A stretch of 64,000 bases of DNA from Actinernus sp. WN-2022 (GCA_030867875.1 JAOWCC010000019.1:81434861-81498860); one strand, 5' to 3'; positions 1-12,242 are shown, numbered from the stretch's first letter. Program-made: numbers and translations. Notes: generated by a model from the sequence alone, not told the origin.

Positions 1-188
1 GTGCTCTATTGCCCACCTCCGCTCGATTTACGATCCTTTCATGATAAATGTCGTGTACACTATTGCAAAAGCTCGACTTTCCAGCACCAACTTGTCCAGT
101 TAAAAGTATGTTGAGGAATGGTATGCCGTCAGGGCCGGTAGACTCTGGTCCAAGGTCTGCAACTTTCGTTTTCATTTCTCCGCGTACA
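1..188 (-). CDS. IFI44L-like: IFI44-like GTPase copy A, P-loop exon (partial, runs off the left edge)
   Basis: On the minus strand this reads as an open exon containing GPDGIPFLNILLTGQVGAGK followed by SS, a Walker A/P-loop in the context typical of interferon-induced protein 44-like GTPases. It continues with FCNSVHDIYHERIVNRAEVGNRA and is cut by the window edge before any donor. The upstream boundary is inferred from an acceptor reading atcaaag just before tgtacgcgg. The downstream DTxG (Walker B), (V/I)VDAS and C-terminal exons seen in copy B should lie left of the window. The family consists of presumed cytosolic innate-immunity GTP-binding proteins. Copy A is on the same strand as copies B and C, which suggests a tandem cluster. 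The exon identity is firm; whether the gene is intact cannot be judged. Confidence 0.85.
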
Positions 189-339
189 CTTTGATAAATG
201 AAAGATACATTTTAATTAATAAATGAAAGGGCATCTCAGATATGATTATACGTTTGAGCTGAAATAGTTGTTTTTAAAATGTTTAGTTGCCCAACCTCAC
301 TCCACGAGGTAATATGTATCCCTATATAGCGATACTCAC

Positions 340-536
340 TGCCACGTCATCCATTGTCATTAATGTGCCAACCAGAGATCCATTGGTTCCTGACACAAAG
401 CGGCCTTTTGAAATCATGGTTCGCACATTAGCATAACAATTGTAATGTTTATCAACACGAAGTCTCGCTATTTTCGTAGCAAATGATGCATGTATCGGAT
501 CAAGCCAGCCGCGAAGGCCGTCCATCCAATAATATT
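340..536 (-). CDS. Candidate coding exon of unknown family
   Basis: An open minus-strand stretch starts after a plausible acceptor (pyrimidine-rich tract, then aaataaag) and ends at a strong donor, GTGGCA|GTGAGT. It encodes about 65 residues including WMDGLRGWLDP, IARLRVDKHYNCYANV and GSLVGTLMTMDDVA. I do not recognise the domain. It lies about 150 bp upstream of the copy A P-loop exon on the same strand, but its end phase (0) does not match the phase I infer for that exon. It may therefore belong to another gene, an alternative transcript or a relic. Support is the donor plus protein-like composition. Confidence 0.35.
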
Positions 537-1096
537 CTTTATTTAAAGAGGGTAACACCCATGAGCAAAGCTTACAAACTAATTTAAGTATAAAATATAA
601 CTTTACATATAGGTAGCAAATAAGATAAATCTAGGGATAAAACTAAGATGTACATTATATACAATATAATGCAAATAAGCAAATAAGATAAATCTACGGA
701 TAAAACTAAGATGTACATTATATACAATTAAAACCAGAACAACAATTACTAACTAATAACATGTAGCTAAAACGATCTAATCTAATCTAGGAATTGAACG
801 AGTATATACATATTGACTAGAGACTGAGGATTAAGATAAGTAAATTACAAAATGCTAAACTTAAAAATTGTCAATTAACTCCTGTTGCAATAAAATACTA
901 TAAAAGTATTTGGACTTGAACATAATTATTCAAAGAGTATATATCTTTAACATCAACTGGTAATGAATTAAAGTGCGACTAGTAGAAAGGCGGGACGAAG
1001 TATGAGACGAACTTGGTGATAAATCCCGCCATATTTTTTAGAGGGAATGGCTTCTACCAGAAGTCCATATTTGTTGTTGTTCTTTTGGGCGTCTTC
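537..1096. other. AT-rich stretch, no gene seen
   Basis: AT-rich sequence with a short imperfect direct repeat (aaataagataaatct... near 625-650 and 680-705). No coding signal or splice pair that I can support. Confidence 0.5.
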
Positions 1097-1246
1097 TTAG
1101 TTCGTCTAGTATAAAAACGGGCACAAGACGCATTATGCGACTGGACTAACTAAGTTCGATAGTGCGTCGTTTTGGACGGATTACCAAACTTAGTTCGTCC
1201 AGTCGCAAAATGCGTCTTGTGCCCGTTTTTATACTAGACGAACTAA
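1097..1246. mobile_element. Palindromic MITE of about 150 bp
   Basis: Two arms of about 50 bp are near-perfect inverted copies: TTAGTTCGTCTAGTATAAAA on the left and its complement ending at 1246. Both continue through ACGGGCACAAGACGCATT and into GCGACTGGAC. The loop is about 30-40 bp. The ends read TA/GTTCG...CGAAC/TA, compatible with a TA target duplication as in Tc1/mariner-type MITEs, but that class is inference. Confidence 0.85.
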
Positions 1247-1883
1247 AAATGTGAGAGTAAAATATCAAAGAATATAAAAATATTCCCACAATTGACGACA
1301 GAAGAAGTGCGACTTCTATCAAAGAACACATTTTGTGAAGAGGTCATGGATTCTTCTTGTTAAATACGCCTTTCTTTAATAAGTTACTTTTCTCTAACCC
1401 GCTTCCTTCTTCGTTAATTGCACAGTTACACTTGGTTGACTTCTTCCAACTCCTTTCATTTCAAGTAATATCCAACAAGATAACTGTAGTCTAGTCTAAA
1501 CCCAAATCAGTTCTAATATTAAATCAAAAGAGGAGACAGACTGCTTTCCAGTTTGGTTTCGCAAATTTACCCGTTTGCTTTTAGCTTTGAGTCATTTAAA
1601 ACGTGCTAAAGATGTCCGATCTCAAGCTTCCCCCTCAAACAATCGTCGATTAAAGCCGGCTAGTTAAACTTGCTATTCAAGTTTGTTTTATGTGCAGAGT
1701 TTCCTTGGCAATTTTATTTCTCCGGGAGGAAAGCGCCGAACCTTCTTTCTTCAACGGAATACATTGGCATCACGCGCGTGCGGTATACGGACGTCACGTG
1801 ATATTATATTCACGAAGTTATGACGTGAAAACTAATTTCTGCCAATCAGAAACGGGATTGTGAATTGACTATATAATAATTTG

Positions 1884-2125
1884 AGATACAATACAATACA
1901 ATAAACTTTATTTAACGAGGGAAAAGATGTATTAACAATAAAAGTTATATCTAACAAACGGCCCTAAAAAAAAAAGATTAATAACAATAACATCGCTACT
2001 AAATTAATACAATAAGTATGCTAGATAAGTTATACAAGAAGTGCTCAGTTAAGTAAATCATAGGAATAAATATAAGTTATGTGAGATAACTGCATGTAGA
2101 TCCTACGTTATGTATAATATCAATC
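1884..2125 (-). mobile_element. LINE 3' tail remnant (minus strand)
   Basis: The reverse complement reads ...CCCTCGTTAAATAAAGTTT followed by (ATTGT)n, the form of 3' end seen in the other LINE tails here (for example 52437-52478). No RT coding sequence is recognisable to the right, so this is a heavily 5'-truncated copy. The (AAT)n run at about 2136-2160 may be the tail of a second copy. Confidence 0.55.
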
Positions 2126-2802
2126 ACTAAAATAAAACAATAATAATAATAATAATAATGTAACAATATAATATAATATCAATAGATAAGTTATCTTGAG
2201 ATACATTTTCAATTCATCAAAAACCTACAGTTATTGCAAAAATGTCAATGGAGTTCAGTTTCTGAAGAAAGTATTTACGAAGTTCAATTACAGTTATTCT
2301 AGAAGGTAAGGCATCTAAGGTAGGGGCTGAATATGTAGCTAGTGTCGCAGCTTATATTCGATGTCTAGCGCGTTAAAAAGAGTAGAGGCACTGGAAAAAA
2401 GTTCGCTTACCATATTCAGTGCGTGATTACGAGATATCACGCTCAACCGGACGCCAGTTAATATGCTAAGTGTTCTCCCAATGTACTCTACGGCTGTCAA
2501 TCAAGTATTATAATTTTGGTGTATGTACTTCTGTTGTACTTCATAAATCATGAAATGTTCATATAATCATATAATTCATATAATCACTGACTCCTTAAAA
2601 CCTCTGCCTATGTAATTGGTGTGTAGAGCGTACGCGTCGGACCGCTCTTAAACACTTAAACTTACTCGTTGTCCCAGCCCAACGTAGGTCTCCAAGGATC
2701 AGATAGTAAATCTGGAACTAAATCATAAACAATGGGTCTTAAAACTTAGTCCAATATAGAGGATAATATATACGTATATATGTATGTATGTATCTCTGTC
2801 TG

Positions 2803-2840
<38 letters not shown>

Positions 2841-3256
2841 GCAAGCCTAAAAGCGGAACTCCCAATTATCTGAACTGAAGTAACGCGGACCCGAAAATAC
2901 GATAAATTATTTAAAAAAATATAACTGGTAAAATAAAGGGAAATCAGCGTAAAAGGTTCAGAAAAAAAGAAGATAATGGAAAATGAAAACAAATCGCAGA
3001 TAATTGTCTGCATTTTGCTAAGGCTTTCATAAAAAAATATTAGGTAGAAATACAGGGAGGTCAAAGGTAGCGTAAATTTACGTCAACATCCCTGGAAAAA
3101 CTTTGGGTTTGAGATACTTTGTGATTTTTTTTATGCTGCCGAAGTTCGATCTCTAGGACATTCAACGCAGAATGATCTGGTCAAGTGACATTTTAGGAAG
3201 GCCTTCCAATCCTCCTTGGGCCAAGGTTTCAATCACGGCCGCCTAGGCCTGGTATT
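2126..3256. other. AT-rich intergenic or intronic DNA with a microsatellite
   Basis: No gene is supported. It contains (AAT)n at about 2136-2160 and a (GTAT)/(TA)n microsatellite at about 2766-2837. The minus-strand ORF across 2723-3064 is translated microsatellite (YIYIYIYI) and is not a gene. Confidence 0.5.
2766..2837. repeat. (TATG)n/(TA)n microsatellite
   Basis: Alternating gtatgtatgtat and a long pure tatatata run, directly visible. Confidence 0.9.
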
Positions 3257-3440
3257 AGCAATGCGCGTGCATGTACAGCACATTTTGAGACATGTCGCGC
3301 GTCCGCGTCGCTAGTCGGGTTCCGCGCGCCGCGCGTCGGGTGCGGGCGCGAGGTAAACCGGAAGTCGTTCAAGTTTTGCTCTCATGCTCATCCTATATCT
3401 ATGGTGCTCTGCTCGCACGGGCCTTCGGTATTACATGGCT
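3257..3440 (+). repeat. Dispersed GC-rich repeat, copy 1
   Basis: The GC-rich block (gcgcgtgcatgtacagcaca..., a gcgcgag run, aaccggaagt, then ctatggtgctctgctcgcac) matches the reverse complement of 23985-24190 in the same order with scattered substitutions. The two are diverged copies of one dispersed family in opposite orientation. No coding capacity is apparent. Confidence 0.7.
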
Positions 3441-4149
3441 CACATGCAGGCAGCACAAGCTCACCATTTGTGGCTCATACAAAGCCTGCAGTAGATTACG
3501 TGATCGCTCGCACAAGATTGATTGCGTTATAGCGCGGGTTAGTGTCACCGCTTTTCCCGACAATTTTCCTTGTCTTCTCGCTAATAGAGTTTGATTTGAT
3601 TTCTTATTGTGGAAAAATAAAGGTAATGAAATAACATTTTGCAATAAATGTACCTTGAGTGTCCTTTTCTTATATCCTTGGCTATTCCCTGTTATTTGGG
3701 GCAAGTGTGGATCGGTTTTAGAGAGTTTGATGTTTGAGATCTCTCTATAATGAAATGAGAAGGCTGCACGGTCCGTTGATTACATCAAATCACTCGAAGG
3801 GCAAAAAAGCACTCTAAATCACTCCAATGGTCGCCAGACTCCATAAAAGGACGTACCTAATATCTGTCTACGTTTATTTCTGGGTGCAATTCCAAAATTG
3901 TAAATTTTAGCCCTCATAAACCACATATTTGTGGTATCAAAAACCGCTATTTCAAAACCCTCAGATGCTGGTACCTTAGTCCAGAAACAGCGGGACGTGG
4001 TCGTCGTCAAGTGGTGGAGTCTGACAAACCCCACGTGAGGACGACCAACCAATCAGGATGAGTTATCAAGTTAAATACCAGAATATAAATTATGTATATC
4101 CAAACAGTCATGTAATTTACTTTTTATTACATGGAAACGAGTTGGTGAA
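3441..4149. other. No gene or element recognised
   Basis: Short ORFs on both strands lack splice support or recognisable motifs. I see nothing convincing here. Confidence 0.4.
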
Positions 4150-6677
4150 CATTTTGGTTTGTGAAGCGATATCCCACACGTGTTGATAACAATGATATTA
4201 GGCAGTGTCGGTGACAGACAGGTCTGCAAAGCGATATCCCACACGTGTTGATAACAATGATATTAGGCAGTGTCGGTGACAGACAGGTCTGCAAAGCGGT
4301 ATCCCACACGTGTTGATAACAATGATATTAGGCAGTGTCGGTGACAGACAGGTCTGCAAAGCGCTATCCCACACGTGTTGATAACAATGATATTAGGCAG
4401 TGTCGGTGACAGACAGGTCTGCAAAGCGCTATCCCACACGTGTTGATAACAATGATATTAGGCAGTGTCGGTGACAGACAGGTCTGCAAAGCGCTATCCC
4501 ACACGTGTTGATAACAATGATATTAGGCAGTGTCGGTGACAGACAGGTCTGCAAAGCGCTATCCCACACGTGTTGATAACAATGATATTAGGCAGTGTCG
4601 GTGACAGACAGGTCTGCAAAGCGCTATCCCACACGTGTTGATAACAATGATATTAGGCAGTGTCGGTGACAGACAGGTCTGCAAAGCGCTATCCCACACG
4701 TGTTGATAACAATGATATTAGGCAGTGTCGGTGACAGACAGGTCTGCAAAGCGCTATCCCACACGTGTTGATAACAATGATATTAGGCAGTGTCGGTGAC
4801 AGACAGGTCTGCAAAGCGCTATCCCACACGTGTTGATAACAATGATATTAGGCAGTGTCGGTGACAGACAGGTCTGCAAAGCGCTATCCCACACGTGTTG
4901 ATAACAATGATATTAGGCAGTGTCGGTGACAGACAGGTCTGCAAAGCGCTATCCCACACGTGTTGATAACAATGATATTAGGCAGTGTCGGTGACAGACA
5001 GGTCTGCAAAGCGCTATCCCACACGTGTTGATAACAATGATATTAGGCAGTGTCGGTGACAGACAGGTCTGCAAAGCGCTATCCCACACGTGTTGATAAC
5101 AATGATATTAGGCAGTGTCGGTGACAGACAGGTCTGCAAAGCGCTATCCCACACGTGTTGATAACAATGATATTAGGCAGTGTCGGTGACAGACAGGTCT
5201 GCAAAGCGCTATCGCACACGTGTTGATAACAATGATATTAGGCAGTGTCGGTGACAGACAGGTCTGCAAAGCGCTATCCCACACGTGTTGATAACAATGA
5301 TATTAGGCAGTGTCGGTGACAGACAGGTCTGCAAAGCGCTATCCCACACGTGTTGATAACAATGATATTAGGCAGTGTCGGTGACAGACAGGTCTGCAAA
5401 GCGCTATCCCACACGTGTTGATAACAATGATATTAGGCAGTGTCGGTGACAGACAGGTCTGCAAAGCGCTATCCCACACGTGTTGATAACAATGATATTA
5501 GGCAGTGTCGGTGACAGACAGGTCTGCAAAGCGCTATCCCACACGTGTTGATAACAATGATATTAGGCAGTGTCGGTGACAGACAGGTCTGCAAAGCGCT
5601 ATCCCACACGTGTTGATAACAATGATATTAGGCAGTGTCGGTGACAGACAGGTCTGCAAAGCGCTATCCCACACGTGTTGATAACAATGATATTAGGCAG
5701 TGTCGGTGACAGACAGGTCTGCAAAGCGCTATCCCACACGTGTTGATAACAATGATATTAGGCAGTGTCGGTGACAGACAGGTCGGCAAAGCGCTATCCC
5801 ACACGTGTTGATAACAATGATATTAGGCAGTGTCGGTGACAGACAGGTCTGCAAAGCGCTATCCCACACGTGTTGATAACAATGATATTAGGCAGTGTCG
5901 GTGACAGACAGGTCTGCAAAGCGCTATCCCACACGTGTTGATAACAATGATATTAGGCAGTGTCGGTGACAGACAGGTCTGCAAAGCGGTATCCCACACG
6001 TGTTGATAACAATGATATTAGGCAGTGTCGGTGACAGACAGGTCTGCAAAGCGCTATCACACACGTGTTGATAACAATGATATTAGGCAGTGTCGGTGAC
6101 AGACACTGAGGTCTGCAAAGCGCTATCCCACACGTGTTGATAACAATGATATTAGGCAGTGTCGGTGACAGACAGGTCTGCAAAGCGCTATCCCACACGT
6201 GTTGATAACAATGATATTAGGCAGTGTCGGTGACAGACAGGTCTGCAAAGCGCTATCCCACACGTGTTGATAACAATGATATTAGGCAGTGTCGGTGACA
6301 GACAGGTCTGCAAAGCGCTATCCCACACGTGTTGATAACAATGATATTAGGCAGTGTCGGTGACAGACAGGTCTGCAAAGCGCTATCCCACACGTGTTGA
6401 TAACAATGATATTAGGCAGTGTCGGTGACAGACAGGTCTGCAAAGCGCTATCCCACACGTGTTGATAACAATGATATTAGGCAGTGTCGGTGACAGACAG
6501 GTCTGCAAAGCGCTATCCCACACGTGTTGATAACAATGATATTAGGCAGTGTCGGTGACAGACAGGTCTGCAAAGCGCTATCCCACACGTGTTGATAACA
6601 ATGATATTAGGCAGTGTCGGTGACAGACAGGTCTGCAAAGCGATATCCCACACGTGTTGACAGGTCTGCAAAGCGCT
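4150..6677. repeat. 65-bp satellite/minisatellite array, about 39 units
   Basis: A unit containing GCGCTATCCCACACGTGTTG, GATAACAATGATATTAGGCA and GTGTCGGTGACAGACAGGTC recurs every 65 bp. Anchors fall at 4166, 4231, 4296 and so on to 6051, then 6120 to 6640 after a 4-bp insertion near 6105. The final unit is truncated at 6660-6677. Units are almost identical. Variants sit mostly near the edges: GCGAT in the first two and last units, GCGGT in the third unit and near 5986. Each unit carries a palindromic CACGTG. Short ORFs across the array are artefacts of a 65-bp period, which is not a multiple of three. It lies 5' of the copy A exon, as promoter or intron. Confidence 0.97.
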
Positions 6678-7490
6678 TGCGCATGCGTGAATTTCACCCG
6701 GGAAACCTCGCTCGCGCGCATCATTTTGGTTGAAATTTCATTCGAAATTTAGTGCACTTCGATCTTTTAAGGGTGCGTTTACCAATTGTTTTGGGCCGTT
6801 GCTAAGTAGAATCAAGAGACCATCGTAGAATTTAAAACGCCATAAAATTCCAACAATTTGAGTAAAATAATTAATATATCACTCAGGAACTCCTGGGAGA
6901 CGGACCTTTTATTTTGATGACGTCATCTTATGACGTCATTATTACGTCATCAAGGCAGAATAATTCAATCAACTCATGATTTCTTTGGGATAGTGCTTTC
7001 ACATTAGCATATATCATTGGTCTGGGTTAGGCACAAAAGGTGTAGCATGGGTTTTACGATATACCGAAAATTGATTGTTTTAGAATTTTTTTCCCGTGAA
7101 TTTTAACAGTTAGATGGTCATAACGTAACTTCCGTGTTTTTATTTTTTTCGCTAAACCCATGCTTGGCTCTGTGCAATGCGACTTCAGGACAATTTTTAT
7201 GTGAAAAAAGATTGACTTTTCTTTGTTTCACGAAGTCAGTTTCATTTTATGTGAAACCGGAAGTATAATATTGTTACCAGGGACCACGGGCCGCGGCCGC
7301 GTTTGGGTGGTTACAAAGCAATTTTCTTGACATACATGGAAAATTACAAAGAATTCTAAAGGCATTGGACAGGAAAATGAAATCAGTGAAATTGAAACAG
7401 AGCTGCATTATCAGACATCTAATTCCAGTGGTTTATTCACGCAAAAAAGTATATTTGTGACCATCTGCACCATAATCAGTCACACGTCTA

Positions 7491-7670
7491 ACCGCCTCCC
7501 GGTTGTAATAAGCGCCGGACTGTCGAGCGGGAGGTTGCAGGTTCAAACCCCAGCCGGACCAACACTCAGGATCTTAAAATAACTGAGTAGAAGGTGCTGC
7601 CTTTACATAATACTTCACGTCTTCTCGGATAAGAACGTATAAAAATCGTAGGACTAGTCTCCCCAATTAG
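7491..7670 (+). mobile_element. tRNA-derived SINE
   Basis: A Pol III B-box-like GGTTCAAACCCC (7540-7552) follows a tRNA-like 5' portion (gccggactgtcgagcgggag). It is followed by a SINE body: aacactcaggatcttaaaat, aactgagtagaaggtgctgc, then cttctcggataagaacg. The layout of tRNA-like head plus unrelated body marks a SINE rather than a functional tRNA gene. No poly-A or simple tail is evident at the 3' end. Confidence 0.65.
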
Positions 7671-7683
7671 CTGCAATTGACAC

Positions 7684-9543
7684 TTAAAGTCGCAGTGTCA
7701 CGGTACTGCGCATGTGTGAAAATCTGATGATTTTAGAATTACGTTCCGGCCCGGAACGAAGTTCTCAGAGGGGTGAAATATCGATTTTTAAATCGACTTC
7801 ATCAGTGTTCTTTTTGAACTCATCCTTGCCTCCTTTGGTCATTTATGGAAATGTAAGATGTGCTTAAATAAGTTTTAGTTATTTGTTTATTCAAAATTAG
7901 TCGTTGAGACTGCAACACAACTAAAACAAAAAAGCATAAGTGATGCTTACCGGCGGGGAAAACGGCCACTCAGTACTCTGAATACAGCAGCCGAAAAACG
8001 CAAGAAATTGGAAACTTTTTGGCATTCCAACCAGAAGCGAAGAGGGTTTGGATGTCCAGTAGAGTTCACGAAACACATGGCAACTTTTCAAGTCGTATTA
8101 TAATGATGATCAATGATATGGCAGTTTTCAACAGCGATACGAAGAAATATATATCTACGGCTTAGAAACGAGGCTGAAATTATATGAAATGACCGGAGTG
8201 CAAAGACTGTACGAAAAGTTAGATAAAACCTTTATTTGCTGGCAAAAAAACCTCATGAACTCAAACACGATAGCCTTGTGAGCAATCGACATACATATGA
8301 AGCTATAGAAGTTATGATCGACTACGTGAGAGTCTGCAAACATCGAACTGCTATGAAACCGCTTGTCAGTATTCGCACTTTCGTGACAAGCGAACTTGTC
8401 TACTTTCGACACATGGTCGCTAAACTGTACGAAATCTCCAAGAATAAATCCCTAATGTCCAAACTAACGGGGGAAACTGAAAGAGGAAATCCTTGTGAGC
8501 AATCGACATACATATGAAGCTATATAAGTTATCATCGACTACATGAGAGTCAAACATCGAACTGCTATGAAACCGCTTGTGACAGTTTTACGCACTTTGA
8601 TGACAAGCGAACTTTTCGACTTTCGACATACGGTCGCTAAACTGTACGAAATCTCCAAGGATAAATCCCTAATGTCCAAACTAACGGGAAAAACTGAAAG
8701 AGGAAATCATTGTGACCAAACAACATACATATGAAGCTCCGATCCAGAAGTGATTATTGAATACATGAGAACCCATAGAGCAAACTGATAATAATGATCT
8801 AACGTGCTATTAGTTTCACGGACATTTGTGATTACGTACTAAACTCGCGCTACAGCATAGCTTGAAATACTGTACGAAAACTCCCGTTTAAAAAAATCCT
8901 GATGCCGAAAGAACCATAGAATCTTAAACAAGATATCTTTCTGACCAATCGACATAAATATTAAGCTGTGAAAGTAAGTTTCCAGTCCATAACAGCCGAT
9001 AGTGCAAACTAGTAAACAGCCACTCGTAGTCCGAAAGTACTGAACTTTTTAGCGCAAATGTATGTGTTACGTTTCCAAACTTTAAGACAAGAAATCGTCC
9101 ATAGAATGTTCTATATTTTTTACAGCAGAGAACTGTGTTATTAGTTATGTAGAAATAAAACAATGGTGCCATTTGGAGAATTATTTCATGTCAAAAGTGC
9201 ACAACGAAGAAATATATATCTACGGACGCGAGCAGCTTGTTTCACTTTGGTCAAATTCGGACTGTTTCCGACTGGAAACAGCAAAAAATACAAGCAAGTA
9301 ATGAAATATAGATACCATTCTTTACTCAATGCTGTTTACCTTGGATGTAGGAAGAATAAAATCCTTGTAAATCTCGCCATATACTGTGCATAACTACAAT
9401 CTGTGAATACGGCTAACACCCGAACAGTCTGGCGTTTCCTTCAAATTATTTTGATTGATTCTCATTGGATGTTACACAATGCAGCTGTCAATTCAATGTC
9501 TGGAGACTGTGACATGCGCAGTACCGTGACACTGCTCCTTTAG
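7684..9543. mobile_element. Nested TIR element, about 1.85 kb
   Basis: GCAGTGTCACGGTACTGCGC at 7692 (continuing ATGT) has a perfect inverted copy at about 9511-9534. The left outer sequence is TTAA followed by agtc; the right is ctccTTTAG. This suggests an eroded TTAA target duplication, as in Kolobok/piggyBac-like elements (inference). It carries the 217-bp tandem repeats at 8273-8936 and no recognisable transposase. Confidence 0.7.
8273..8936. repeat. Tandem repeat, about 217-bp unit, 3 copies plus a partial
   Basis: The anchor tgtgagcaatcgacatacat recurs at about 8275 and 8493, with a diverged form near 8710 and a weaker one near 8940. Copies 1 and 2 share long identity (aactgctatgaaaccgcttg; ctaatgtccaaactaacggg). 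The small ORFs here are the same sequence read twice. Confidence 0.85.
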
Positions 9544-10697
9544 ATAAGTCACTTACTTTACTTTAATACTTTACGTCGCGATGAGGAGAAACAACCCGAT
9601 TCAACTTACGGTAAGCTACATCAAAATCTGATTCAGTTTTCTATCCTATAGCAATCAAACCACTGCTGAATATGTCAATTCCAGAGGAATGTCTTGCTAT
9701 AATGTGTAATATCATCGCTGTGTCTATATGCCCGGCAGCACGGAACGGTCTCAAATTTACTATATTGCTATATGCCCGGCAGTTTTCGATTTTCACAAAA
9801 GGGAAAATATTCGCACATGTTCGTAATCCTTATAATATTCTCCATTGATCGCCCTAAAGGAATGGTTCGGACCCAATTGCAATCATCGCAAGTTATTAGG
9901 AACTTGCCATCGTTCGTTTCCGTATTTATGTTTGACTTCCGCATTTTTCACAGGCATTTTCGGCCTTAGAAATAGTTGACGAATTGTTTAAACAAGCAAC
10001 CGTGAACGGCAATCTACGTCCTACGTTGTATCGGTCTTTGCTTCTTTATAGTTAGAAATAGTGTCCAGGGTATCAGAACACTCTGGTATCAGAATCAGTA
10101 TGAAAACGTTTTGGTCATTATTCACCAAAGGAAATTACTTCCAGTCAAGTCCCTAGTATCGTGACGAGCCGCCGTAAAAATGGAGTTGATTTCTCTTTCG
10201 TAGGCACTGCATTTTCTTCGCTAATTTCTTGTGAAAGTGGCTCAAAACCACACTATTCGAAGACTTCTCTCACGTCTAGCTGCTCACTTGAACAGACACT
10301 TGTAACTACATTCTGGCTCCCCTCGTTATCAACAAGCTCTTTCCGAGCACTTTCCAAACTATCCGAAAGAAAATTAGCTTGCACTTGACACCCGACCTGG
10401 AATTTTCCCTCGTCCAGCGACCTTCCGCAGCTAGAATGTCTTTCTCGGTTTTATCGCTCTTTTTCGGCATTTTTATAAAGTAAACTTGAAGCATGGAAAG
10501 TAAACAACCCGGGTTGAAGTAGCGAAAACAACTTCATCGTAAGTTTTACAAAATCTAAACAAAACCGCGAAGGGCGCGCGTTGCTTTTCCACTAAACCGG
10601 AAGTAGGTTTTCCCGCCATTTGCATGAGCGCGTGCGCGCCGACCCTTCATAGCAACGTCGCTGCTTAGCGACGAAATTGGTAAACGCACCCTTAAAT

Positions 10698-12242
10698 GCT
10701 TATCATGAACCAGTCCTAAATTTAATTGGCTTCATGACTAAACTAATAAATCTCTTAACTCTCGAGTTTTTTTAAACAGAAACCATTTAGGGGAATTTAG
10801 AGCTGCTCCCGCGATTTCTACCGCTGACTACTGGACATCCGCAGCAGTTTGCAGTCATGTCAGTGTGATATTATTTTTATGATATTATGTGACATTATTT
10901 TATTACTGATTTTGCTATCAGCCGGTATCGCCACTGACTATCATGTTATAAAATGACTTCTGGTGGCTTCAAGCTAACTTTTAGTTTCTTCATACAAGCC
11001 AATATGTTTTTTTCTTTCTTTCCATAACTGAAACATTGACGTCACTGAGACAACGAGAATAAATCACATTGCATAATGAAAACAGCCCATTCCAACTTAA
11101 AAATCCACGCGATTTTCTTCATTTAAAGCTCGTCCACCATTTTTTTCTTTTACAGGATCAAAACTTGAGCAAATTTAAATGATATTGTACGTATTGTACT
11201 CGACACTGATTGGCTCAAATGACCGTTAGGTGGAATGCTTTGTTTTCGTTTAGTAATGTGATTGGTACTCATTGTCTAAATGGCCCTGGTAACAGTAGTT
11301 ACCGGAAGTAAATTTAAAAACGAGTTCTTAAAAAAACATTAAAAAAACAAAGGTATCACTTACCAGACTTCGAGAAAAGTTTACCCATTGTTATTCTGCC
11401 CCAGTGGGATCTAAATACAATAAAATATGAAAAAAACTGTGTGATTAATTAAAGCTGTCACTTGTACTCTAAAAGAAGATCGCCCGTGCATCACCATGGT
11501 AAAAGTACAGAAAGTACAGTAATTACTAGCATGTACAATGTATACATAATGTATTATACTAAAATATAGTTCCCCTTGTTCTATAAGAAAATAATGCGCA
11601 CTCGAGGTCTTGAAAAAGTATAGACGCATGAGTGGAACGGTGGAACGCGAAAATGGCGCTCCAAATTAGCTCAGGCAGGATTTTGCCAAGAGGGTTCCGA
11701 CACGAGCGCCAGCCAAGGGGGGGGAGGGAGTCCCGACACAAGCGCCAGCCAAGGGGGGAGAGGTCCCGACACAGCAACTGTGGCGCTTACCTCTATGGGA
11801 TTGTTTGCTTGCTATTCATTCAATCATTTACCCACGGGAGGGGGAGGTCACGGACACCCTAGGACCCCCTAGCTACGCCCCTGATTCAGGAGGGAATGGA
11901 GCACCATTAACAGTTATATATCACAGTGGTACTGTTTATAACATTTAAATTATAATGCTGCTGTGAAACTTCCTCGCGGGTTCATAAACAAGGCTTGAAA
12001 TCCAGAGGGTTTTAATAACATTGACCATGCATTAAAATAACAGAAATTAATATGACATGAAATTTGTAACCAGTTTTTTTATTTGTCAGTTACAGGTCAG
12101 CAGGCCTATACCTAAAAAAAAGTATACAGAACAAAAGAATAACTAGCCTTCTCCCCCATCGCGTCATCCAGGATAAAATATAACAGCTATAAATTTGTTC
12201 CAGCCAGTACAGTGAAAAGAAGGACTTAAGTGTTGGAAGCAC
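10698..12242. other. Non-coding DNA with repeat scraps
   Basis: No gene is supported. A short tandem duplication, ccgacac(g/a)agcgccagcc plus a G run, lies at 11697-11760. The text ggaccccctagctacgcccc near 11862 looks like a TE terminus, but I cannot place the element's other end. Confidence 0.4.

Larger units (their letters stand above)
6765..10697. mobile_element. DNA transposon-like TIR element, about 3.9 kb, with nested inserts
   Basis: Left end TTTAAGGGTGCGTTTACCAA (from about 6766) is matched by its reverse complement ending near 10696, giving about 22 bp of TIR and weaker similarity inward. The left end begins about 90 bp after the satellite. No transposase ORF is recognisable inside, so it is non-autonomous or decayed. 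It contains a SINE and a second TIR element. The target-site duplication is not clear, so the superfamily is left open. Confidence 0.6.

Noticed and set aside
2723..3064. 113-codon minus-strand ORF with YIYIYIYIYI
   Set aside because: Translated (TA)n microsatellite.
4150..6677. CRISPR-like or protein-coding interpretation of the 65-bp array
   Set aside because: Units are contiguous and near-identical with no unique spacers, and 65 bp is not a multiple of three, so ORFs are periodic artefacts. The setting is eukaryotic.
7530..7565. Functional tRNA gene
   Set aside because: B box is good, but no full cloverleaf can be drawn and a SINE body follows.
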